A DNA stretch of 7,248 nt from Bacteroidota bacterium (GCA_021804525.1 JAJZHJ010000062.1:1-7248); one strand, 5' to 3'. Positions 1 to 6,201 are shown, counted from the stretch's first letter. A program made the numbers and translations. Notes: generated from the sequence alone by a model not told the origin.

Positions 1-50
1 GCGAGTTCCATACGTCCTTGATGTTAGAAAATAAAATACACGTATGAAAC
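1..50 (+). repeat. Leader direct repeat, copy 1, ending in a 5-codon mini-ORF
   Basis: The first 13 bases (GCGAGTTCCATAC) recur exactly at 90-102. The similarity continues at about 21 of 26 positions and returns at CGTATGAAAC (41-50, compare 134-144). In both copies an ATGAAA lies 43-47 bp after the repeat start. Copy 2 leads into the lipoprotein gene at 137. Copy 1 leads into ATG-AAA-CGA-GCA-TGT-TAA (44-61, MKRAC then stop). It therefore looks like a duplicated gene leader whose reading frame has been lost, or a short leader peptide. The copy may begin before the window edge. Confidence 0.65.
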
Positions 51-89
51 GAGCATGTTAATCACATATATCTATTAGAATAGTTGATT

Positions 90-144
90 GCGAGTTCCAT
101 ACATCTTTAAATTTAAACAAAAAAAATTATTATCGTATGAAAAC
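90..144 (+). repeat. Leader direct repeat, copy 2, upstream of the DUF4382 lipoprotein gene
   Basis: This is the second copy of the leader at 1-50. It begins with the identical 13-mer and ends at CGTATGAAAAC, which contains the start codon of the gene at 137. The segment between is A-rich, typical of Bacteroidota translation starts without a Shine-Dalgarno sequence. No perfect TAnnTTTG element is visible in either copy. Confidence 0.65.
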
Positions 145-931
145 AATGAAGTTTTTTATTGTGTTGTTTGGTGTAGTGACATTGTTATCATGTCACAATG
201 ATAAAACCATGAGTTCGCCGCAAACGGTATCATTCTTATTGACGGATGCTCCGGCCTTGCAAGGTTTTCAACTAAACTTTACGAAGGTGAATGTACAAAT
301 CAATGAAATTGATTATGTGACGGCTGACTCGTCGATTACGAAAGTTACTTCGTTTGTACCCGGTGTGTACGACCTCAAATCATTGATGAATGGAGATAGT
401 ACTTTATTGTCGCAAATCATTTTGCCAAACAATGTTGCGATAAAGCAAGTACGGTTGGTTTTAGGAAGCGACAATTCTGTGACCTTGCTGGATGGTACTA
501 CCCATGCACTGACCATACCAAGCGGCCAGCAATCGGGAATCAAGATTAACGTTGATTCATCGGTTCCATCATCAGGCGACTATTCCATCATGATTGACTT
601 CAATATCGGAAAGTCTATATTTGTAAACGGTAACGGAGTATATTTGCTGAAGCCTGTTTTGCGAGCTTTTGTTGTAGAAGCAACCTCTTCTATCAAAGGC
701 AATGTTTCTCCTTCCAATTTGCCCACAAAAGTGTTTGTGATTAATGGGACAGACACTATATCGACTGTGTCGGATACTACCAAAAATAACTATTTTCAGC
801 TCTCAGGGTTTACCGCAGGCAGTTACACCGTTCAGTTTATGCCGATGGGCACCACGTCTGTTACAAAAACAACGACAGCCGCTGTTTCATTTGGAAGTGA
901 TACCAGCCTGGGCACGGTAGTAGTGCAATAG
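137..931 (+). CDS. DUF4382 domain-containing lipoprotein
   Basis: A 264-residue surface or periplasmic lipoprotein of unknown function. Residues 1-18 form a signal peptide (MK, hydrophobic core) ending in the lipobox LLSC, with Cys19 as the lipid attachment site. Residues about 29-180 match the DUF4382 pattern as I know it: VSFLLTDAPA at the start, a YDLKSLMNGD segment, QVRLVLG, the SGQQSGIKI stretch and a closing YLLKPVLRAF. Residues about 185-264 (SSIKGNV onward) look like a small Ser/Thr-rich beta-sandwich similar to the carboxypeptidase-regulatory or SpaA-like fold, suggesting an extracellular structural or binding role. The start at 137 is supported by the signal peptide; Met4 (146) is an alternative. 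The gene is monocistronic, bounded by the duplicated leader and the hairpin at 961-1000. The domain assignment is from motif recall, not a search. Confidence 0.85.
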   Translation: MKTMKFFIVLFGVVTLLSCHNDKTMSSPQTVSFLLTDAPALQGFQLNFTKVNVQINEIDYVTADSSITKVTSFVPGVYDLKSLMNGDSTLLSQIILPNNVAIKQVRLVLGSDNSVTLLDGTTHALTIPSGQQSGIKINVDSSVPSSGDYSIMIDFNIGKSIFVNGNGVYLLKPVLRAFVVEATSSIKGNVSPSNLPTKVFVINGTDTISTVSDTTKNNYFQLSGFTAGSYTVQFMPMGTTSVTKTTTAAVSFGSDTSLGTVVVQ

Positions 932-960
932 CAACGCCGGGTTAAACTGACAATACACCA

Positions 961-1000
961 TAAAAGGCTACTTTCAATTTGCATTGTGAGTAGCCTTTTA
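961..1000 (+). terminator. Intrinsic terminator after the DUF4382 gene
   Basis: A perfect 12-bp inverted repeat, TAAAAGGCTACT (961-972) and AGTAGCCTTTTA (989-1000), encloses a 16-nt loop, 30 bp past the stop codon at 931. The descending arm ends in a short T run (CCTTTTA). It separates the lipoprotein gene from the kinase gene, so these two are unlikely to form one transcript. Confidence 0.8.
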
Positions 1001-1023
1001 ATGGTTGAATTTGTATTGACACG

Positions 1024-1052
1024 TTGTATCATAGGAATTATCTCTAACTTTG
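1024..1052 (+). promoter_or_regulatory. Candidate Bacteroidota promoter of the hybrid kinase gene
   Basis: TAACTTTG (1045-1052) is an exact match to the Bacteroidota -7 consensus TAnnTTTG. A TTG at 1024-1026, 18 nt upstream, is a reasonable -33 element. The box ends only 1 nt before the first ATG (1054) and 4 nt before the second (1057), so transcription would start at or inside the start codons, giving a leaderless or nearly leaderless mRNA. Confidence 0.6.
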
Positions 1053-1053
1053 T

Positions 1054-3231
1054 ATGATGAATATCGAAAGTAAAATTCGTTTCAAAGCTGCCGGCTTATA
1101 CGTTATCACAGGAATAGCTGTAGCGGTGATGCTGATATTTCTTTACAATATGCGAAAGAATATTGACAGCCAGCGGGTAGAGGTAGGAAAACAGCATCAG
1201 GTGCTCGTGTTGACTAACGAATTGATTTATGCTGTAAGCGACGCTCAATCGTCGGTGAGTCTTTTTGTTTCTACTCACGATACAACGCACATCAACAACT
1301 TTAGAAAGAAACTCATCTCTATTAATGCATTGATTGATACCCTCACCATCATCGAACCCGTTGGGAAAGAAAAATTACAACAAATCAAAACTCTTCTCGC
1401 CCGACAAACTTCCAATGTCTCGGAGCTGAATCGATTGTTAAATAACGAAAACCCGCTTACTTCAATTAGCGAACGCATCCGGCAATATAAACCGCAACAA
1501 ACTGCCACCTCTCACATTGTCACCATTCGACAAGACACGGTTTATAAACCATCAGGAAAGAAAAAGAATTTCTTCAGAAGACTCAAAGAGGTATTTAGTC
1601 CCGAGAAGAATGCCACCATGGTGGTTTCCAATCTACGCATCGATACAATTCGGGTGGGAAACACCAACTCGTCTCCCATTCTTTCGGAAGTAAAGAATTT
1701 GGTTCTTGTTGCAGGCAAACGTTATGAGAAAAATATCCGAGCGATCGAACAGCAAGTGGCAAATCAGATTATGTCCGACAGAGAGATTTCCACGCAAGTT
1801 GCAAGCTTGCTTCTGGAGCTTCACAGGCAGACACTCAATTCGGTACTTGCTTCCATTGAACAAAGCGAACATACGATCAATCGGAACTATTCTCTCTCGA
1901 TTATAGGTGGAATAGTCGCATTGGGATTGATTCTGTTATTTATTCTGCTTATTATCTATGACGTAAACAAAGGCAAAGAGGCTCGCGAACGCATCCGGCA
2001 GGTGATGGAAAGCCGACACAAGTTGCTATTGTCCGTTTCCCACGATATTAAAAGTCCGTTGGGATCGATTCTCGGTTATCTGGAACTGCGCCGTCAGCAC
2101 GGAGAAGACATCAAATCGATGCAAAACTCTGCCCGACATATTTTGGCTTTGTTGGAAAATCTGTTGGAATATTCCAGCCTCGAACAGGGTTCCTTACAAC
2201 TTACCTCAGCCACTTTTTCTCTCGACGAGTTGAGTGAAGAGATTGGCCAAATGTTTATGCCGCTGGCTGAAGCAAAAAAGATCGCCTTTGCCTTTTCATC
2301 CGATAAAATTCGACTTACTTCCGATCAGATGAAAATAAAGCAAATCATGATTAACCTGGTGTCGAATGCTATCAAATACACGCTTGCAGGTGAAATTGAA
2401 CTGACAACGACGTATGCCAGTGAGCAACTTTGCATTGAAGTAAAGGACACCGGTGCAGGAATTCCTGATGACAAACTGGAGGAAATTTACGAACCGTTCT
2501 CACGGGTGGAAAGTAACAATCCGCTGGCGCATGGTACCGGACTGGGAATGTATGTGGTGAAAGGGTTGATCGAACTGCTTGGAGGAACCATCCATATAAC
2601 CTCACAGGTTGGTAAAGGCACCACCGTTAAGGTAACGATTCCCTGCCAGAGTGCAGAGAACAAGATCAAACAGGGAACCAAAAAAATTGCCGTGCATGAT
2701 GATGATCCGGTAGTAGCCGAGATGGCCCGTGACATGCTGACCCGACTGGGACATAAGGTAGTGGAAGACGACTACGATGTGATTCTAACCGACCTGGAAA
2801 TGGGGGAACTTTCGGGACTGGATATTCTCGCTTTGGCAGGAAATGTGCCGGTAATTGTGATGACGGGGCATAGTGATTTTACGGCTGAAAGAGCTGCTCA
2901 GCTCGGATTCAACGGTTTTTTACAAAAGCCTTTTTCCATGGAATCATTGCGCGAAATGTTCGGTGAAGGTGAGTGTGCTAATGATAGTTTTATGGACGAA
3001 GAGATCAGGGAACTATTTCGAACTTCTACTGCCGAAAATTATGGAATCTTGAAACAGGCTCTTACAGAAGCCGACTTCGACAAAGCACAGGCTATCTGTC
3101 ATAAAATGTTACCGATGTTCGTTCTGCTCGGCTATCCGACAGAGTCACTACGTCGGATGGATACTCAGCGTGGGAGGGTTTACGACGGATGGCAAGCCGA
3201 TGTGGAAAGCATTCTGTCGATTAAAGTTTGA
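1054..3231 (+). CDS. Membrane hybrid sensor histidine kinase (HisKA-HATPase-REC-Hpt)
   Basis: A 725-residue inner-membrane phosphorelay kinase. TM1 spans about 14-31 and TM2 about 281-301; between them is a mostly helical extracytoplasmic sensor region of about 250 residues with a basic patch (KKKNFFRRLKEVF, about 169-181). HisKA carries phosphoacceptor His330 (SVSHDIKSPLGS). The ATPase domain shows the N box with Asn434 and Asn438, the G1 box DTGAGI (465-470) and the G2 box HGTGLGM (493-499). The receiver (about 542-637) has acidic Asp549-551, phosphoacceptor Asp580, Thr604 and Lys625. A C-terminal Hpt-like domain (about 645-725) has the candidate His683 in CHKMLPMF. The receiver is short: Asp550 to Asp580 is 30 residues against about 44 in CheY, so helix alpha2 appears missing. 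The start may be 1057 rather than 1054, given the promoter position. The gene converges on and overlaps its probable partner regulator. Confidence 0.93.
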   Translation: MMNIESKIRFKAAGLYVITGIAVAVMLIFLYNMRKNIDSQRVEVGKQHQVLVLTNELIYAVSDAQSSVSLFVSTHDTTHINNFRKKLISINALIDTLTIIEPVGKEKLQQIKTLLARQTSNVSELNRLLNNENPLTSISERIRQYKPQQTATSHIVTIRQDTVYKPSGKKKNFFRRLKEVFSPEKNATMVVSNLRIDTIRVGNTNSSPILSEVKNLVLVAGKRYEKNIRAIEQQVANQIMSDREISTQVASLLLELHRQTLNSVLASIEQSEHTINRNYSLSIIGGIVALGLILLFILLIIYDVNKGKEARERIRQVMESRHKLLLSVSHDIKSPLGSILGYLELRRQHGEDIKSMQNSARHILALLENLLEYSSLEQGSLQLTSATFSLDELSEEIGQMFMPLAEAKKIAFAFSSDKIRLTSDQMKIKQIMINLVSNAIKYTLAGEIELTTTYASEQLCIEVKDTGAGIPDDKLEEIYEPFSRVESNNPLAHGTGLGMYVVKGLIELLGGTIHITSQVGKGTTVKVTIPCQSAENKIKQGTKKIAVHDDDPVVAEMARDMLTRLGHKVVEDDYDVILTDLEMGELSGLDILALAGNVPVIVMTGHSDFTAERAAQLGFNGFLQKPFSMESLREMFGEGECANDSFMDEEIRELFRTSTAENYGILKQALTEADFDKAQAICHKMLPMFVLLGYPTESLRRMDTQRGRVYDGWQADVESILSIKV

Positions 3232-4534
3232 TGCCGTAGAGGTGCATTTTATTATAGAGCGTTTTGCGGTCGACCTTCAGCAATTGAGCGGCTAAAGTTT
3301 TGTTTCCCCTGGTTTTGCGCAGTACGTTCTCTATCTGTTCACGTTCGTTTTCAGGTTGCAGCGCCATATCGTTGCTTGCCGATGGAGATGGAGTAAAAGC
3401 AGGAATGTCGTCAGGTGTGATGATATCATTCGAAGCAAACAATACCAACCGTCTCACCATATTGCGCAGTTCCCGTAGATTCCCGCTCCAGTGATGCTTT
3501 TCGAACAGAGCCATTGCTTCAGGTGAAAATCCTTTCACCGATTTTTCCAGTTCCTCATTGGCCTGACGAAGAAATTCGTTGGCAAAGATTTCAATATCTC
3601 CCTTGCGATCGCGGATAGGTGGAATGATGAGGAGAAACTCATTCAGGCGGTGATACAGATCTTCACGGAAACGTCCTTCGGCAATAGCAGCTTCCAGATC
3701 TTCATTTGTAGCAGCAAGAATTCGCACATCCACTTTGATGTCCTTGACCGATCCTACCGGACGTACCTTTTGTTCCTGCAACGCGCGAAGCAATTGTACC
3801 TGCACGTCATACGAGAGGTTCTCCACTTCGTCCAGAAAGACGGTTCCCTGGTCTGCCTGTGCAAATACGCCTGTTTTATTTTCGATAGCCGAAGTAAACG
3901 ATCCTTTAAGATGCCCGAACAGTTCGCTCGGAGCCAGTTCGCGTGACAAACTGCCACAATCGACTGCAATAAACGGCTTGTTTCGACGCGGACTATTTTC
4001 GTGAATCATTCGTGCTGCATATTCTTTACCCGTGCCGCTTTCGCCAACGATCAACACGGACATGCGTGTGGGAGCAACCCTCAGGATGTGATCGTACATT
4101 TGCCTGGCTTCGGCACTTTTGCCCAGTATCATATCGCTGACAACGGGGGTGATTGTTTTTACTGCAACAGGTTTTCCCGAAAGAGCCAGTTCTATTTTCT
4201 CTTTCAAGATGGAGGGATTCATCGGTTTCTCCAGAAAATCTTCCGCACCAAGTTTCATCGCTGCCACTGCACTTTGGATTTCTCCATAGCTTGTCATTAC
4301 GATAACAGGTATGTCCATCTTTTGATCCCGCATCCAGTGCAGTAACATAATTCCGTCACCGTCGGGCAAACGCAAATCACTCAGCACAAGATGAACTTTT
4401 TTATGGGTTAGTTCTGCTTGTGCCAATGAAACACCTGAACATAATTCGGCTTCAAAACCATGACGATGACACCAGCTTTGCAACATAGTGCCAAAGGTGG
4501 TGTCATCTTCGATTATGAGGATTCTCTGTTTCAT
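3221..4534 (-). CDS. NtrC-family sigma54-dependent response regulator (REC-AAA+-HTH)
   Basis: A cytoplasmic transcriptional activator of 437 residues. The receiver (about 3-118) has Asp10/Asp11, phosphoacceptor Asp53 (LSDLRLPDGDG), Thr81 and Lys103. The AAA+ domain (about 138-365) has Walker A GESGTGKE (164-171), Walker B TVFLDE (231-236), sensor AATN (274-277), arginine-finger candidates Arg290 and Arg296 in GRFREDLYHRLN, and WSGNLREL (349-356). A Fis-type helix-turn-helix closes the protein (about 397-433; NKTLAAQLLKVDRKTLYNKM). The sigma54-contacting GAFTGA loop reads GSFTSA (211-216). I start at 4534 (MKQRILIIEDD), which places the receiver at the N-terminus as usual; the frame stays open to an ATG at 4582, but those extra codons cover the -7 element. 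The partner is almost certainly the convergent hybrid kinase, whose 3' end it overlaps by 11 bp. Confidence 0.93.
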   Translation of the reverse strand: MKQRILIIEDDTTFGTMLQSWCHRHGFEAELCSGVSLAQAELTHKKVHLVLSDLRLPDGDGIMLLHWMRDQKMDIPVIVMTSYGEIQSAVAAMKLGAEDFLEKPMNPSILKEKIELALSGKPVAVKTITPVVSDMILGKSAEARQMYDHILRVAPTRMSVLIVGESGTGKEYAARMIHENSPRRNKPFIAVDCGSLSRELAPSELFGHLKGSFTSAIENKTGVFAQADQGTVFLDEVENLSYDVQVQLLRALQEQKVRPVGSVKDIKVDVRILAATNEDLEAAIAEGRFREDLYHRLNEFLLIIPPIRDRKGDIEIFANEFLRQANEELEKSVKGFSPEAMALFEKHHWSGNLRELRNMVRRLVLFASNDIITPDDIPAFTPSPSASNDMALQPENEREQIENVLRKTRGNKTLAAQLLKVDRKTLYNKMHLYGIKL

Positions 4535-4537
4535 ACA

Positions 4538-4577
4538 GGGAACAAAGATAAAAAATTTCATGGATATTTTTGTTCCC
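4538..4577. promoter_or_regulatory. Inverted repeat over the regulator promoter (candidate operator)
   Basis: The arms GGGAACAAAGATA (4538-4550) and TATTTTTGTTCCC (4565-4577) are complementary over 13 bp with a single G-T pair, separated by 14 bp. One arm contains the regulator's -7 box on the minus strand. The other contains a second TAnnTTTG match (TATTTTTG, 4565-4572) on the plus strand. The repeat stops 3 bp before the regulator ATG. There is no T tract after the stem on either strand, so it is not an ordinary terminator. It could be a binding site for a dimeric regulator or an RNA stem affecting read-through transcripts from 4627-5502. Confidence 0.55.
4543..4550 (-). promoter_or_regulatory. 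-7 promoter element of the response regulator gene
   Basis: On the minus strand TATCTTTG (4550 to 4543) matches TAnnTTTG exactly and ends 8 nt before the ATG at 4534, predicting a leaderless or very short-leader transcript. I see no well-spaced TTTG -33 element. The regulator can therefore be transcribed independently of the lipoprotein gene 92 bp upstream. Confidence 0.6.
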
Positions 4578-4626
4578 CTCAAAAACAGAATCGTTCTATT
4601 AACTGAATATCATTAATCTGCAAAAA

Positions 4627-5502
4627 TTATATTTGTACAACCAGGTATTTGGAAGCACTCCAAAACTTTGATGAATCGGTGATCTCAATCGTAATCTTTT
4701 TATCGGGGCCGGTTGTCAGTTTATAGCTATCAGTAGGATGTAAGGAAAGTATTTTTACTCTTTTGCTGTTGGTCGGTATGGACGAAATGTTTCTTAAATC
4801 GGCCTGAGTAAAGTATCTTGGATCGAATGCGTTAGCCGATAGTTTTTTAGATTGGAAAAGGCCACCACCGGTTACTATTTTTTCTTTCTTAAGCTGTTTT
4901 AGGGTAGATATACAGTACCATACTGTATGCAGATTCGCATCTTGATCCTTTAACGTAGATTTTTGCTGTTCAATCTCATTGTTTTGATTTGCAATGTTCT
5001 TGCCCTGCTCTGTCACAGTAGTATTCAGCTCATTGATTTTAATGTTTTTCTGCTCAAGTTCTGCCTGCAAAGACTGTATCTGAGCATTTTTTTCATCCAG
5101 TTCGCTTTGCAGCCGTTGAATGGTTGCTTGCAACATAGCATTTGCTCTCTTGTTTTTAGCAGCAAGGCGTTGTAATTCCTTAATCTTGGCTTTGTTCTGC
5201 TCCATAGTTTTTTGTATCTCCATCATCTGTGCTCCAATCCGTTCTTTTCTACTCATGGAGCCTTCTGCCCCTTTGAGGTTTACTTTCATCTCACTTTCGT
5301 TTTGATTGATCTTCGCAAATCCTGCTTCGATATCATTCAAAAAGACAAGGGTTTGATTGTAGGAGGAGTCTAAGGATTGCGTTTGCATTGCCAGTGAATC
5401 CCGCTGTGCAACAACAGCTTTGTATTTTGTCGAATTCTCGACACATGAAGCCGTCACTAAGGCAAGTACGGCAATAGCTACATAAAATTTAATGGTTCTC
5501 AT
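4627..5502 (-). CDS. Coiled-coil lipoprotein, Cbp1-like collagen-binding adhesin family
   Basis: A 291-residue lipoprotein. Residues 1-19 are a signal peptide ending in the lipobox VTASC with lipidated Cys20. Residues about 25-190 are charged and helical, with clear heptad-type coiled coil from about 95 to 190 (repeated LQ/EL/NKN units). A compact C-terminal domain (about 193-291) contains GGGLFQSKKL, FDPRYFTQADL, ILSLHPTDSYKL and a final FWSASKYLVVQI. This C-terminal pattern and the length match, from memory, the Bacteroidota family annotated as Cbp1 collagen-binding glycoprotein adhesin, named for a Bacteroides fragilis protein; collagen binding here is not shown. One D-S-L site (35-37) fits the Bacteroides O-glycosylation motif. 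The regulator gene follows 92 bp downstream on the same strand, but has its own promoter. Confidence 0.8.
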   Translation of the reverse strand: MRTIKFYVAIAVLALVTASCVENSTKYKAVVAQRDSLAMQTQSLDSSYNQTLVFLNDIEAGFAKINQNESEMKVNLKGAEGSMSRKERIGAQMMEIQKTMEQNKAKIKELQRLAAKNKRANAMLQATIQRLQSELDEKNAQIQSLQAELEQKNIKINELNTTVTEQGKNIANQNNEIEQQKSTLKDQDANLHTVWYCISTLKQLKKEKIVTGGGLFQSKKLSANAFDPRYFTQADLRNISSIPTNSKRVKILSLHPTDSYKLTTGPDKKITIEITDSSKFWSASKYLVVQI

Positions 5503-5589
5503 TTTGATGAATTTAATGGTTTGTAATATATTTCCAGCGTTTCAATTTGTATGCAAATGCTCTTAATAAGTCAGCAGATAAACTCTTTT

Positions 5590-5606
5590 GTCTTTTCTTT
5601 AAAGAC
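5590..5606. other. Small hairpin in the leader of the coiled-coil gene
   Basis: GTCTTT (5590-5595) and AAAGAC (5601-5606) pair over 6 bp with a 5-nt loop; the flanking T and A extend this to 7 bp. It would lie in the long leader of the coiled-coil lipoprotein mRNA if transcription begins near 5781. Function unknown. Confidence 0.3.
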
Positions 5607-5635
5607 ATCGTACCTGTGATTTCTTCTCCCGGCTC

Positions 5636-5670
5636 ATTGTGCCATTCCCACAATAGTTTTTGTTTTTAGT
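5636..5670 (+). other. Weak hairpin followed by a T-rich tract
   Basis: ATTGTG (5636-5641) and CACAAT (5649-5654) pair over 6 bp around a 7-nt loop and are followed by AGTTTTTGTTTTTAG. This is terminator-like on the plus strand, yet no plus-strand gene lies upstream. It could be chance or the end of an unrecognised small RNA. Confidence 0.25.
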
Positions 5671-5787
5671 AGCTATGTGACGATATTTAGTATTCATTCG
5701 TTCGGTAAAAGAGTGATCATCTTGTATCGATTATTTATCATAAACACTATTCAATAATCATGCCACAACGTGTAATGTACTAATAAA

Positions 5788-5795
5788 CAAATATA
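5788..5795 (-). promoter_or_regulatory. Candidate -7 element for the coiled-coil lipoprotein gene
   Basis: On the minus strand TATATTTG (5795 to 5788) matches TAnnTTTG. It is the only exact match I found on that strand between 5503 and 5830. A TTTG at 5810-5807 is too close (11 nt) to be a standard -33 element. If used, it would give a leader of about 280 nt before the ATG at 5502. Confidence 0.35.
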
Positions 5796-5886
5796 TGATA
5801 TTTTTACAAACTGTAGAAACTTGTGGAATTAGTGAGGAAAGAGGCGGGGAAAACAAAAAACTCACGCACCGGACAACACACGAGAC

Positions 5887-5914
5887 TTAAGGTTGAAGGT
5901 GTTAAGACTGAAGG
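5887..5914 (+). repeat. Short degenerate tandem repeat, 15-bp period
   Basis: TTAAGGTTGAAGG (5887-5899) and TTAAGACTGAAGG (5902-5914) agree at 11 of 13 positions, with a two-base spacer. It is part of the low-complexity purine-rich stretch of the intergenic region. Confidence 0.5.
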
Positions 5915-5927
5915 AATCGGAAACTAC

Positions 5928-5953
5928 AAGGCGATAGGGAACATCAGAGGCAA
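5928..5953 (+). repeat. Direct repeat, copy 1 (GGCAATAGGGAAC type)
   Basis: This 26-bp segment matches 6169-6194 at 22 of 26 positions in the same orientation, 241 bp apart. It is immediately followed by further GGCAATA units (5950-5962), so the pair could be flanking copies around an inserted segment or members of a dispersed heptamer-type repeat. Confidence 0.55.
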
Positions 5954-5993
5954 TAGGCAATAGAAACCATGAGACTCATTCTCCATTGTTTCC

Positions 5994-6020
5994 CTTGGTT
6001 TCTGTTTGGTTAAAACCAAG
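5994..6020. other. Perfect 8-bp hairpin
   Basis: CTTGGTTT (5994-6001) and AAACCAAG (6013-6020) pair with an 11-nt loop. It lies between the two GGCAATAGGG repeats. No T tract follows, so I do not call it a terminator. Confidence 0.4.
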
Positions 6021-6046
6021 ATGGAGCTTCTCTTTTTCCTATTTTT

Positions 6047-6066
6047 CCACCGGATAAATCCGGCGG
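6047..6066. other. GC-rich palindrome
   Basis: CCACCGGAT (6047-6055) and ATCCGGCGG (6058-6066) are complementary at 8 of 9 positions around AA. It is the only compact GC-rich element in this AT-rich spacer and lies midway between the two 26-bp direct repeats. It could be a protein-binding site or a remnant of a small repeat element. Confidence 0.4.
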
Positions 6067-6168
6067 CAATTCATAAACAACCATTCCTTGATTGTGTTCC
6101 AACTTTTGAATTGCCATCCATGACTTTAGTCAAAGACTCTGTGCTTTCTGTGAAACAAAATTTCAAAG

Positions 6169-6194
6169 AAGGCAATAGGGAACTGCACAGGCAA
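6169..6194 (+). repeat. Direct repeat, copy 2 (GGCAATAGGGAAC type)
   Basis: The second copy of the 26-bp repeat at 5928-5953, matching at 22 of 26 positions. The 215 bp between the two copies contain both hairpins noted above and no gene. Confidence 0.55.
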
Positions 6195-6201
6195 CAAATT
6201 T

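Noticed and set aside
4001..4345. 114-codon plus-strand open frame
   Set aside because: It is antisense to the AAA+ and receiver coding region of the regulator, whose motifs are intact; a shadow frame.
4538..4577. Inverted repeat as an intrinsic terminator of the coiled-coil gene
   Set aside because: No T tract follows the stem on either strand, and it overlaps a good promoter element.
4535..4582. In-frame upstream start for the response regulator (16 extra residues, MRGTKISMKFF...)
   Set aside because: The extra codons cover the -7 element and inverted repeat, and receivers of this family start directly at the MKQRILIIEDD-type strand.
5631..5650. TGGCAC on the minus strand as a sigma54 -24 element
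   Set aside because: The matching -12 TTGC is absent at the required spacing (AATGA is followed by GCCG).
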